Source: Mesostigma viride (lineage: Eukaryota > Streptophyta > Mesostigmatophyceae > Mesostigmatales > Mesostigmataceae). Taken from it: DNA of 43,102 nt. Positions 1 through 12,352 of this stretch are shown piece after piece. How positions within the stretch are numbered: the stretch's first letter is position 1; every line of letters starts with the position of its first letter. The DNA lies in assembly GCA_009746045.1 (NCBI GenBank), contig RPFO01002027.1, positions 1-43,102 of the forward strand, read 5' to 3'. A program made the translations under genes and the position numbers. The notes below the pieces were generated by a model. It made no database searches. It was not told the DNA's origin and saw only the letters and a program-made list of their open reading frames with translations.

Positions 1-2320
1 CTGAATCCTCATCATTAATTACATACATAAATGCCATGATCATCCATGACCCCATGGGAGCCTGAATCCTCATCATTAAATACATAATGGCCACGGTCCA
101 TGTACGTAGACGGGCCATGATGACACCATGGAGCCTGAATCCTCATCATTAATTACATAAATGCCATCCATGTACATACAGGGCAATGATGACACCATGG
201 GAGCCTGAATCCTCATCATAAATTACATAAATGCAACATGTACTGTAGGCCAGCCATGATGACACTATGGGAGCCTGAATCCTCATCATTAATATTCATA
301 CATGCCAACAACACGTAGAACGGCATATGACACCTCGGGAGCCTGAATCCTCATCATTTTTTTTCTTGACATCCATGTACGTAGGCCAGCCATGATGACA
401 CCATGGAGCCTGAATCCTCATCATTTTTTTTCTGAGACATCCATGTACGTAGGCCAAGCATGATGACACCATGGGAGCCTGAATCCTCATCAATTAAATA
501 CATACATGCCATCCATGTACGTAGACAGGCCATGATGACACCATGGGAGCCTGAATCCTCATCATTTACTATTCCTTGCATCCATGTACGTAGACGGGCC
601 CAGTGATGACACCATGGGAGCCTGAATCCTCATCAATTTTTTTTTTCTTTGACATCCATGTACATACGTAGGCCAGCCATGATGACACCAATGGAGCCTG
701 AATTCTCATCATTATTACATACATGCCATCCATGTACGTAGACAGCCATGACATCTGACACCATGGGAGCCTGAATCCTCATCATTTACTATTCCTTGAC
801 ATCCATGTACGTAGACGGGCCATGATGACACCATGGGAGCCTGAATCCTCATCATTTTTTTTTCTTTGACAATCCATGTACATACGTAGGCCAGCCATGA
901 TGACACCAATGGAGCCTGAATCCTCATCATTAATTACATACATAAATGCCAACCATGTACATACACGGGCCAATGATGACACCAATGGGAGCCTGAATCC
1001 TCATCATTAATTACATAAATGCCAACCATGTACATACACGGCAATGATGACACCATGGGAGCCCTGAATCCTCATCATTTTTTTTTTCTTTGACATCCAT
1101 GTACATACGTAGGCCAGCCATGATGACACCAATGGAGCCTGAATCCTCATCATTAATTACATACATGCCATCCATGTACGTAGACAGGCCATGATGACAC
1201 CATGGGAGCCTGAATCCTCATCATTTACTATTCCTGACATCCATGTACGTAGGCCAGCCATGGAGACACCATGGGAGCCTGAATCCTCCTCATTAATTAC
1301 ATAAATGCCAACCATGTACGTAGACAAGCCATGATGACACCATGGGAGCCTGAATCCTCATCATTTACTATTCCTTGACATCCATGTACGTAGGCCAGCC
1401 ATGATGACACCAATGGAGCCTGAATCCTCCTCGTTAATTACATAAATGCCAACCATGTACGTAGACAAGCCATGATGACCCATGGGAGCCTGAATCCTCA
1501 TCATTTACTATTCCTTGACATCCATGTACGTAGACGGCCATGATGACACCATGGGAGCCTGAATCCTCATCATTTACTATTCCTTGACATCCATGTACGT
1601 AGGCCGCATGATGACACCAATGGAGCCTGAATCCTCTTCATTTTCTTAATGAAGGATTCAGTGTTACATAATGCAACCATGTAGGTAGACAAGCCATGAT
1701 GACACCATGGGAGCCTGAATCCTCATCATTTACTATTCCTTGACATCCATGTACGTAGGCCAGCCATGGAGACACCATGGGAGCCTGAATCCTCCTCATT
1801 AATTACATAATGCCAACATGTAACGTAGACAAGCCATGATGACCCCATGGGAGCCTGAATCCTCATCATTAATTAATAAATGCCATCCATGTAAGTAGAC
1901 GGCCATGATGACACCATGGGAGCCTGAATCCTCCTCATTATTACATAAATGCCAACCATGTACGTAGACAAGCCATGATGACACCATGGGAGCCTGAATC
2001 CTCATCATTAATTACATAAATGCCATCCATGTACGTAGACGGGCCATGATGACACCATGGGCCTGAATCCTCATCATTAATTACATAAATGCCATTCATG
2101 TACGTAGGCCAGCCATGGAGACACCATGGGAGCCTGAATCCTCATCATTAATTACATACATGCCAACAATGTAGGTAGACAAGCCATGATGACACCATGG
2201 GAGCCTGAAATCCTCATCATTTATTTTATGAGACATCCATGTACGTAGGCCAGCCATGATGACACCATGGGAGCCTGAATCCTCATCATTTCTTTTTCTT
2301 TGACATCCATGTACGTAGGC
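1..2320. repeat. Satellite array, partial and degenerate higher-order copy
   Basis: Tandem monomers of about 71 bp share the core ATGACACCATGGGAGCCTGA followed by ATCCTCATCAT, then a variable AT-rich spacer and a CATGTACGTAG segment. The stretch begins inside the spacer type with ATGATCATCCATGACCCC, which corresponds to a position inside the higher-order unit starting at 16040. Many monomers here lack single bases compared with their counterparts elsewhere, so this copy is either decayed or poorly polished. No gene is supported. Minus-strand reading frames stay open for tens of codons only because the monomer is stop-poor on that strand. Confidence 0.93.
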
Positions 2321-5300
2321 CAGCCATGATGACACCATGGGAGCCTGAATCCTCCTCATTAATTACATACATGCCATCCATGTACGTACACGGGCCATGA
2401 TGACACCATGGGAGCCTGAATCCTCCTCATTTACTATTCCTTGACATCCATGTACGTAGACGGGCCATGATGACACCATGGGAGCCTGAATCCTCATCAT
2501 TTTTTTTTCTTTGACATCCATGTACATACGTAGGCCAGCCATGATGACACCAATGGAGCCTGAATCCTCATCATTAATTACATACATAAATGCCATGATC
2601 ATCAATGACCCCATGGGAGCCTGAATCCTCATCATTAAATACATAAATGCCACGGTCCATGTACGTAGACGGGCCATGATGACACCAATGGAGCCTGAAT
2701 CCTCATCATTAATTACATAAATGCCAACCATGTACATACACGGGCAATGATGACACCATGGGAGCCTGAATCCTCATCATTAATTACATAAATGCCAACC
2801 ATGTACGTAGGCCAGCCATGATGACACTATGGGAGCCTGAATCCTCATCATTAATTTCATACATGCCAACAACACGTAGACGGGCCATAATGACACCACG
2901 GGAGCCTGAATCCTCATCATTTTTTTTTCTTTGACATCCATGTACGTAGGCCAGCCATGATGACACCATGGGAGCCTGAATCCTCATCATTTTTTTTCTG
3001 AGACATCCATGTACGTAGGCCAGCCATGATGACACCATGGGAGCCTGAATCCTCATCATTAAATACATACATGCCATCCATGTACGTAGACAGGCCATGA
3101 TGACACCATGGGAGCCTGAATCCTCATCATTTACTATTCCTTGACATCCATGTACGTAGACGGGCCATGATGACACCATGGGAGCCTGAATCCTCATCAT
3201 TTTTTTTTCTTTGACATCCATGTACATACGTAGGCCAGCCATGATGACACCAATGGAGCCTGAATTCTCATCATTAATTACATACATGCCATCCATGTAC
3301 GTAGACAGGCCATGACATCTGACACCATGGGAGCCTGAATCCTCATCATTTACTATTCCTTGACATCCATGTACGTAGACGGCCATGATGACACCATGGG
3401 AGCCTGAATCCTCATCATTTTTTTTTCTTTGACATCCATGTACATACGTAGGCCAGCCATGATGACACCAATGGAGCCTGAATCCTCATCATTAATTACA
3501 TACATAAATGCCAACCATGTACATACACGGGCAATGATGACACCAATGGAGCCTGAATCCTCATCATTAATTACATAAATGGCAACCATGTACATACACG
3601 GGCAATGATGACACCATGGGAGCCTGAATCCTCATCATTTTTTTTTTCTTTGACATCCATGTACATACGTAGGCCAGCCATGATGACACCAATGGAGCCT
3701 GAATCCTCATCATTAATTACATACATGCCATCCATGTACGTAGACAAGCCATGATGACCCCATGGGAGCCTGAATCCTCATCATTAATTACATACATGCC
3801 ATCCATGTACGTAGACAGGCCATGATGACACCATGGGAGCCTGAATCCTCATCATTTACTATTCCTTGACATCCATGTACGTAGGCCAGCCATGGAGACA
3901 CCATGGGAGCCTGAATCCTCCTCATTAATTACATAAATGCCAACCATGTACGTAGACAAGCCATGATGACCCCATGGGAGCCTGAATCCTCATCATTAAT
4001 TACATAAATGCCATCCATGTACGTAGACGGGCCATGATGACACCATGGGAGCCTGAATCCTCATCATTTACTATTCCTTGACATCCATGTACGTAGGCCA
4101 GCCATGGAGACACCATGGGAGCCTGAATCCTCCTCATTAATTACATAAATGCCAACCATGTACGTAGACAAGCCATGATGACCCCATGGGAGCCTGAATC
4201 CTCATCATTAATTACATAAATGCCATCCATGTAAGTAGACGGGCCATGATGACACCATGGGAGCCTGAATCCTCCTCATTAATTACATAAATGCCAACCA
4301 TGTACGTAGACAAGCCATGATGACACCATGGGAGCCTGAATCCTCATCATTAATTACATAAATGCCATCCATGTACGTAGACGGGCCATGATGACACCAT
4401 GGGAGCCTGAATCCTCATCATTAATTACATAAATGCCATTCATGTACGTAGGCCAGCCATGGAGACACCATGGGAGCCTGAATCCTCATCATTAATTACA
4501 TACATGCCAACAATGTAGGTAGACAAGCCATGATGACACCATGGGAGCCTGAATCCTCATCATTTATTTTATGAGACATCCATGTACGTAGGCCAGCCAT
4601 GATGACACCATGGGAGCCTGAATCCTCATCATTTCTTTTTCTTTGACATCCATGTACGTAGGCCAGCCATGATGACACCATGGGAGCCTGAATCCTCCTC
4701 ATTAATTACATACATGCCATCCATGTACGTACACGGGCCATGATGACACCATGGGAGCCTGAAATCCTCATCATTTACTATTCCTTGACATCCATGTACG
4801 TAGGCCAGCCATGGAGACACCATGGGAGCCTGAATCCTCATCATTAATTACATAAATGCCAACCATGTACGTAGACAAGCCATGATGACACCATGGGAGC
4901 CTGAATCCTCCTCATTAATTACATAAATGCCAACCATGTACGTAGACAAGCCATGATGACACCATGGGAGCCTGAATCCTCATCATTAATTACATACATG
5001 CCATCCATGTACGTAGACAGGCCATGATGACACCATGGGAGCCTGAATCCTCATCATTTACTATTCCTTGACATCCATGTACGTAGGCCAGCCATGGAGA
5101 CACCATGGGAGCCTGAATCCTCCTCATTAATTACATAAATGCCAACCATGTACGTAGACAAGCCATGATGACCCCATGGGAGCCTGAATCCTCATCATTA
5201 ATTACATAAATGCCATCCATGTACGTAGACGGGCCATGATGACACCATGGGAGCCTGAATCCTCATCATTTACTATTCCTTGACATCCATGTACGTAGGC

Positions 5301-8300
5301 CAGCCATGGAGACACCATGGGAGCCTGAATCCTCCTCATTAATTACATAAATGCCAACCATGTACGTAGACAAGCCATGATGACCCCATGGGAGCCTGAA
5401 TCCTCATCATTAATTACATAAATGCCATCCATGTAAGTAGACGGGCCATGATGACACCATGGGAGCCTGAATCCTCCTCATTAATTACATAAATGCCAAC
5501 CATGTACGTAGACAAGCCATGATGACACCATGGGAGCCTGAATCCTCATCATTAATTACATAAATGCCATCCATGTACGTAGACGGGCCATGATGACACC
5601 ATGGGAGCCTGAATCCTCATCATTAATTACATAAATGCCATTCATGTACGTAGGCCAGCCATGGAGACCACCATGGGAGCCTGAATCCTCATCATTAATT
5701 ACATACATGCCAACAATGTAGGTAGACAAGCCATGATGACACCATGGGAGCCTGAATCCTCATCATTTATTTTATGAGACATCCATGTACGTAGGCCAGC
5801 CATGATGACACCATGGGAGCCTGAATCCTCATCATTTCTTTTTCTTTGACATCCATGTACGTAGGCCAGCCATGATGACACCATGGGAGCCTGAATCCTC
5901 CTCATTAATTACATACATGCCATCCATGTACGTACACGGGCCATGATGACACCATGGGAGCCTGAATCCTCATCATTTACTATTCCTTGACATCCATGTA
6001 CGTAGGCCAGCCATGGAGACACCATGGGAGCCTGAATCCTCATCATTAATTACATAAATGCCAACCATGTACGTAGACAAGCCATGATGACACCATGGGA
6101 GCCTGAATCCTCCTCATTAATTACATAAATGCCAACCATGTACGTAGACAAGCCATGATGACACCATGGGAGCCTGAATCCTCATCATTAATTACATACA
6201 TGCCATCCATGTACGTAGACAGGCCATGATGACACCATGGGAGCCTGAATCCTCATCATTTACTATTCCTTGACATCCATGTACGTAGGCCAGCCATGGA
6301 GACACCATGGGAGCCTGAATCCTCCTCATTAATTACATAAATGCCAACCATGTACGTAGACAAGCCATGATGACACCATGGGAGCCTGAATCCTCATCAT
6401 TAATTACATAAATGCCATCCATGTACGTAGACGGGCCATGATGACACCATGGGGAGCCTGAATCCTTATCATTTACTATTCCTTGACATCCATGTACGTA
6501 GGCCAGCCATGGAGACACCATGGGAGCCTGAATCCTCATCATTAATTACATAAATGCCAACCATGTACGTAGACAAGCCATGATGACACCATGGGAGCCT
6601 GAATCCTCCTCATTAATTACATAAATGCCAACCATGTACGTAGACAAGCCATGATGACACCATGGGAGCCTGAATCCTCATCATTAATTACATACATGCC
6701 ATCCATGTACGTAGACAGGCCATGATGACACCATGGGAGCCTGAATCCTCATCATTTACTATTCCTTGACATCCATGTACGTAGGCCAGCCATGGAGACA
6801 CCATGGGAGCCTGAATCCTCCTCATTAATTACATAAATGCCAACCATGTACGTAGACAAGCCATGATGACACCATGGGAGCCTGAATCCTCATCATTTAC
6901 TATTCCTTGACATCCATGTACGTAGGCCAGCCATGATGACACCAATGGAGCCTGAATCCTCCTCGTTAATTACATAAATGCCAACCATGTACGTAGACAA
7001 GCCATGATGACCCCATGGGAGCCTGAATCCTCATCATTTACTATTCCTTGACATCCATGTACGTAGACGGGCCATGATGACACCATGGGAGCCTGAATCC
7101 TCATCATTTACTATTCCTTGACATCCATGTACGTAGGCCAGCCATGATGACACCAATGGAGCCTGAATCCTCTTCATTTTCTTAATGAGAGGATTCAGGT
7201 GACATAAATGCCAACCATGTAGGTAGACAAGCCATGATGACACCATGGGAGCCTGAATCCTCATCATTTACTATTCCTTGACATCCATGTACGTAGGCCA
7301 GCCATGGAGACACCATGGGAGCCTGAATCCTCCTCATTAATTACATAAATGCCACCATGTACGTAGACAAGCCATGATGACCCCATGGGAGCCTGAATCC
7401 TCATCATTAATTACATAAATGCCATCCATGTAAGTAGACGGGCCATGATGACACCATGGGAGCCTGAATCCTCCTCATTAATTACATAAATGCCAACCAT
7501 GTACGTAGACAAGCCATGATGACACCATGGAGCCTGAATCCTCATCATTAATTACATAAATGCCATCCATGTACGTAGACGGGCCATGATGACACCATGG
7601 GAGCCTGAATCCTCATCATTAATTACATAAATGCCATTCATGTACGTAGGCCAGCCATGGAGACACCATGGGAGCCTGAATCCTCATCATTAATTACATA
7701 CATGCCAACAATGTAGGTAGACAAGCCATGATGACACCATGGGAGCCTGAATCCTCATCATTAATTACATACATGCCATCCATGTACGTAGACAGGCCAT
7801 GATGACACCATGGAGCCTGAATCCTCATCATTTACTATTCCTTGACATCCATGTACGTAGGCCAGCCATGGAGACACCATGGGAGCCTGAATCCTCCTCA
7901 TTAATTACATAAATGCCAACCATGTACGTAGACAAGCCATGATGACACCATGGGAGCCTGAATCCTCATCATTAATTACATAAATGCCATCCATGTACGT
8001 AGACGGGCCATGATGACACCATGGGAGCCTGAATCCTTATCATTTACTATTCCTTGACATCCATGTACGTAGGCCAGCCATGGAGACACCATGGGAGCCT
8101 GAATCCTCATCATTAATTACATAAATGCCAACCATGTACGTAGACAAGCCATGATGACACCATGGGAGCCTGAATCCTCCTCATTAATTACATAAATGCC
8201 AACCATGTACGTAGACAAGCCATGATGACACCATGGGAGCCTGAATCCTCATCATTAATTACATACATGCCATCCATGTACGTAGACAGGCCATGATGAC

Positions 8301-9716
8301 ACCATGGGAGCCTGAATCCTCATCATTTACTATTCCTTGACATCCATGTACGTAGGCCAGCCATGGAGACACCATGGGAGCCTGAATCCTCCTCATTAAT
8401 TACATAAATGCCAACCATGTACGTAGACAAGCCATGATGACACCATGGGAGCCTGAATCCTCATCATTTACTATTCCTTGACATCCATGTACGTAGGCCA
8501 GCCATGATGACACCAATGGAGCCTGAATCCTCCTCGTTAATTACATAAATGCCAACCATGTACGTAGACAAGCCATGATGACCCCATGGGAGCCTGAATC
8601 CTCATCATTTACTATTCCTTGACATCCATGTACGTAGACGGGCCATGATGACACCATGGGAGCCTGAATCCTCATCATTTACTATTCCTTGACATCCATG
8701 TACGTAGGCCAGCCATGATGACACCAATGGAGCCTGAATCCTCTTCATTTTCTTAATGAGAGGATTCAGGTGACATAAATGCCAACCATGTAGGTAGACA
8801 AGCCATGATGACACCATGGAGCCTGAATCCTCATCATTTACTATTCTTGACATCCATGTACGTAGGCCAGCCATGGAGACACCATGGGAGCCTGAATCCT
8901 CCTCATTAATTACATAAATGCCAACCATGTACGTAGACAAGCCATGATGACCCCATGGGAGCCTGAATCCTCATCATTAATTACATAAATGCCATCCATG
9001 TAAGTAGACGGGCCATGATGACACCATGGGAGCCTGAATCCTCCTCATTAATTACATAAATGCCAACCATGTACGTAGACAAGCCATGATGACACCATGG
9101 GAGCCTGAATCCTCATCATTAATTACATAAATGCCATCCATGTACGTAGACGGGCCATGATGACACCATGGGAGCCTGAATCCTCATCATTAATTACATA
9201 AATGCCATTCATGTACGTAGGCCAGCCATGGAGACACCATGGGAGCCTGAATCCTCATCATTAATTACATACATGCCAACAATGTAGGTAGACAAGCCAT
9301 GATGACACCATGGGAGCCTGAATCCTCATCATTTATTTTATGAGACATCCATGTACGTAGGCCAGCCATGATGACACCATGGGAGCCTGAATCCTCATCA
9401 TTTCTTTTTCTTTGACATCCATGTACGTAGGCCAGCCATGATGACACCATGGGAGCCTGAATCCTCCTCATTAATTACATACATGCCATCCATGTACGTA
9501 CACGGGCATGATGACACCATGGGAGCCTGAATCCTCCTCATTTACTATTCCTTGACATCCATGTACGTAGGCCAGCCATGGAGACACCATGGGAGCCTGA
9601 ATCCTCATCATTAATTACATAAATGCCAACCATGTACGTAGGCCAGCCATGATGACACCATGGGAGCCTGAATCCTCATCATTTCTTTTTCTTTGACATC
9701 CATGTACGTAGGCCAG
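2321..9716. repeat. Satellite higher-order repeat copy A (about 7.39 kb)
   Basis: This copy matches 16040-23430 monomer by monomer at an almost constant offset of about 13,719 bp; for example the block at 4496 matches 18216 and the block at 9265 matches 22981. Spacer types recur in fixed order: TAATTACATAAATGCC, TTTACTATTCCTTGACATCC, a T-tract plus CTTTGACATCC, and TTTATTTTATGAGACATCC. Internal sub-periods of about 1.20 kb (4496 to 5699) and 1.57 kb (7034 to about 8605) show repeated segmental duplication. Its right end is the insertion point of the 6.3-kb element. No gene is seen. Confidence 0.92.
7162..7199. repeat. Palindromic monomer variant (micro-inversion hairpin)
   Basis: Here the satellite core CCTGAATCCTCT is followed after 14 nt by its exact reverse complement AGAGGATTCAGG, with CATT/AATG also pairing inside. 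It reads as a short piece of satellite inverted within a monomer. Equivalent copies begin at 8733, 20879, 22447 and 28908, and a decayed copy lies near 1627. The variant is therefore a stable marker of the higher-order unit, not an isolated error. Confidence 0.85.
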
Positions 9717-9745
9717 GGGCTGGTTTTTTTTAGTATGTTAAAATC
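9716..9745 (+). repeat. Left terminal inverted repeat of the 6.3-kb element
   Basis: Thirty bases (GGGGCTGG, eight T, then AGTATGTTAAAATC) are the exact reverse complement of 16011-16040. Immediately inside lies a small hairpin, AGGGTTTAT with ATAAACCCT, that has no exact partner at the right end. The first G overlaps the likely CAG target duplication. Confidence 0.92.
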
Positions 9746-10279
9746 CAGGGTTTATATTTTTAATAAACCCTTGAATCTTTATTTCCGCTTTATTTCTTGT
9801 TGTTTCGTCATAAACTGTTACGCTAACTATGTGAGAAGGAACAAGGGATTAATGTGTGATTGTTCCCCATGCTTACCACACATGGATTGCCCCATTCAAC
9901 ACCACATACACTTGCCGTCCAGGTTTTACATCTCGGCTCGGGTAGCGTCAAATGTGGGCGAGCTGCAACTTCTGATTTGCTGCTCAAATAATGCTTGATT
10001 TGAGGACCAGTGCCGCACTTGGAGCCAGTTCTTATGTAATGCACTATTCATGACTCCAATATGGTATAAAAGCAATCATGTAACTGACACCATGGCACAG
10101 GTATGAGGCGTCTTGATGATCAACATGTGGAACAGTAACACTTCATTGACAGGCTGGCTTCAATTGCGTGCTTGCTACCATAATTGTTAACTAGTGCCAT
10201 AGTAGCCTGATAGCAAGATCGCGGCTCCGCGGAAGGTGACCACCAATTGCATTCACCAGCATTAAATATGGTCATCTTG
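9746..10279. other. Left subterminal region of the element, no convincing gene
   Basis: This is an AT-rich to mixed stretch between the left inverted repeat and the heptamer array. Short frames exist on both strands but none has a recognisable domain. The only gene-like signals are a TATA box and a possible mini-exon, listed separately. Confidence 0.6.
10065..10106 (+). promoter_or_regulatory. Possible TATA box and first mini-exon
   Basis: TATAAA at 10065-10070 is followed 21 nt later by an ATG in a good context (ACCATGG, ATG at 10092). After only three codons comes a strong donor-like sequence, CAG|GTATGAG, with GT at 10101. This could be the start of a plus-strand transcript with a tiny first coding exon, but no convincing downstream exon was identified. 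It may be coincidence. Confidence 0.22.
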
Positions 10280-10467
10280 GCAGCGGGCAGCGGGCTGCGG
10301 GCAGCGGGCAGCGGGCAGCGGGCAGCGGGCAGCGGGCAGCGGGCAGCGCGCAGCGGGCAGCGGGCAGCGGGCAGCGGGCAGCGCGCAGCGGGCAGCGGGC
10401 ATGCAGCGGGCAGCGCGCAGCGGGCAGCGCGCAGCGGGCAGCGGGCTGCGGGCAGCGGGCAGCGGGG
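10280..10467. repeat. GC-rich heptamer array (GCAGCGG)n
   Basis: About 27 copies of the 7-bp unit GCAGCGG occur with scattered GCAGCGC and GCTGCGG variants and one GCATGCAGCGG interruption. Seven is not a multiple of three, so all frames read through as short Ala/Gly/Arg/Pro peptide repeats on both strands; these are not taken as genes. The array lies about 250 bp beyond the stop codon of the minus-strand gene. Confidence 0.93.
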
Positions 10468-10719
10468 CGAAGTACTGCCACAAAAAGGGACCCTGTTTTG
10501 GGCTGGGCGAAGCCAGCGGGTGCCACTAGTGCTATTGTAAGACAGACCACAATGGCCACCGAGCAGCCCACCCATGCCGTAATGTCATCCCGTCATGTCA
10601 CGGCATGCCACACACCAAGCATAATACACGCCATGCAATTAAGCATCTCGACCACCCTACACTCCCGGCTGGCCCATGCCGCCCACACCACCCGTGCCAC
10701 ACAAGGCAAGACAATGTAT

Positions 10720-11402
10720 TCAGTCATCATCCATGCTGTCGTTCTCCTCGTCGCTGGGCTGGCTGGCCTCCTCCACATCCTCCTCGCCCAAGTCACTGTC
10801 CTCCAAATCTGCAGCATTGTAGGAGTGACGCGTGGCAGTTGCCGCCCGCCTCAACTGCTTCCTCCCTCCTCCGAGGGGTGCCGCACGACTTGTGCCAGCT
10901 GCCGGGTGCGCTGGCGGCTGCCCGCGCCTCCCACGAGTCTGCACGCCCCTACCGCCTCGCGTAGAAGGCTCCGCATGTGCGGATGCATCCTCCTCGACCA
11001 CATCAGGCTCAGCCCCTGCAGTCTGCCCAGCCGAGCCCTGCCCACGAATTGGCTGCGCTCCTCCTGCTTTTGCAAGCCAAGGTACTTTTCTCTGGCTGCA
11101 CACCAGACTCGGAAATCCCGGACTGAGGTGCCGACTGGTCCCATGCAATCCTTTTGGCAGCATGTGCGAATAAGGCTCATGTCAGCGACGATGACGCTGT
11201 CCACCAGTTTCTCCGACCGCACCGTGGCGATGCTCTTTCTCCCTGCTTGCCTGCGTTCGCTACCAAGGCAGCCAGCTGCCCCCGGCTGGTTAGAATCCGT
11301 GCCGAGGGAGCCAACATTGGTGACGCACACGCTACCATCCCTGTCGACAAAGGCTGCTGTCCTGCCGCCGGGGGTGGCTGACCTCGAACAAGAAGACGCC
11401 AT
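10720..11402 (-). CDS. Unrecognised protein in the transposon, frame change inside
   Basis: I do not recognise this protein. Two overlapping minus-strand frames look coding. The first starts at ATG 11402 in an AAAATGGCG context. It runs through a Lys/Arg/Val-rich segment and a CCQKDC motif followed by RDFRVWCAAREKYLG, which looks like a folded domain. The second frame ends at TGA 10722-10720 with a disordered, Arg/Gly-rich then strongly acidic tail (EEDVEE, DEEND, DDD at the C-terminus). Both frames are open between about 11163 and 10851, so the switch lies there. It could be a short intron (no acceptable GT-AG pair is compelling) or one base missing from the sequence, which would join the frames; single-base losses are common in the flanking satellite. 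The gene diverges from the plus-strand gene at 12353. The plus-strand frame across the same DNA is Cys/Arg/Ser-rich and looks like antisense. Without a correction the gene would be split or broken. Confidence 0.42.
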
Positions 11403-11758
11403 TTTCAACGCATGGTGCGCAGCTGTCAACTGAACGTGGACCTGTCCACATGACAGACTGATAGAGAAACTAGTAGTCAATGCACAACTCCTACAGAAGA
11501 CTGACCTAATTTCCACACATTTACATCAGTTCATCCTCGTAATGCATTACTACCTCGTAACACATTCACAAGCAGTTAGTCGACAGTGGCAAAATGCAGT
11601 TGCCGCGGAAGTACGCAGGTTGGCGTGGGACAAAGCCAACCTGGCAGTGAAGTGTCATGCATAATACGCGGGGAAGCACCTGAGTTAGGCGGGAAGTCGA
11701 GTTGGTCGGCGAGCTGACAGGTTGTTCACCGACTTGCAGGCACCAAATTACGAGATGG
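11403..11758. other. Upstream region of the minus-strand transposon gene
   Basis: No gene or clear TATA box is seen in this stretch between the minus-strand start codon and the palindromic array. By position it should contain the minus-strand 5' leader and promoter. Confidence 0.5.
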
Positions 11759-12266
11759 TCAATTGCCAACCGAGATGTCAAGTTGTCAAACGAGATGTCA
11801 AGTTGACAACCGAAGTGCCTCCTGAACTGTCAACTAGGCAATTGCGCAAAACCGGCCTACCTTCTGAACTGTCAACTTGTAGTACTGTCGATTGCGGCTT
11901 TAGACTTTTAGTTGACAGTTCAGAAGGTAGGCAATTGCGCAAAACCGGCCTACCTTCTGAACTGTCAACTAACAGTCTAAATCGATTGCGGCTTTAGACT
12001 TTTAGTTGACAGTTCAGAAGGTAGGCAATTGCGCAAAACCGACCTACCTTCTGAACTGTCAACTTGTAGTACTGTCGATTGCGGCTTTAGACTTTTAGTT
12101 GACAGTTCAGAAGGTAGGCAATTGCGCAAAACCGACCTACCTTCTGAACTGTCAACTTGTAGTACTGTCGATTGCGGCTTTAGACTTTTAGTTGACAGTT
12201 CAGGAGGCACTTCGGTTGTCAACTTGACATCTCGTTTGACAACTTGACATCTCGGTTGGCAATTGA
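11759..12266. repeat. Central palindromic array between divergent genes
   Basis: Perfect 78-bp inverted arms (11759-11836 and 12189-12266) enclose tandem units of 93-94 bp whose GTTGACAGTT motif recurs at 11911, 12005, 12098 and 12191. Each full unit contains its own inverted repeat: GTTGACAGTTCAGAAGGTAGG pairs with CCTACCTTCTGAACTGTCAA around a CAATTGCGCAAAACC spacer. The arms carry repeated GAGATGTCAAGTTG motifs. The array lies between divergent start codons (11402 minus, 12353 plus), so it could be a shared promoter/enhancer, a binding array for an element-encoded protein, or a hairpin-RNA source. None of these roles is shown directly. Confidence 0.9.
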
Positions 12267-12352
12267 AACAGGTTTGCTCAACGGAGGCTGTGAGCGCGGG
12301 AGTTCACCCGTAAAACCTTGTGCCCGCAAGTAGCAAAGCGCATCAACCGGGG

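Noticed and set aside
1-9700. Many minus-strand reading frames of 60-270 codons with NDEDSGSHGVIM-type repeats, also in 16-35 kb
   Set aside because: They are translations of the tandem satellite in shifting frames, interrupted by indels, with no independent evidence of genes.
1-9700. CRISPR-like look: conserved core alternating with variable spacers
   Set aside because: Spacers fall into a few recurring types, the whole monomer repeats in higher-order units, no cas genes are present, and the locus is eukaryotic.
10498-11433. Plus-strand frame of 311 codons across the minus-strand gene
   Set aside because: Composition is Cys/Arg/Ser/Leu-rich without a domain, and the opposite strand gives more protein-like sequence with an acidic tail.
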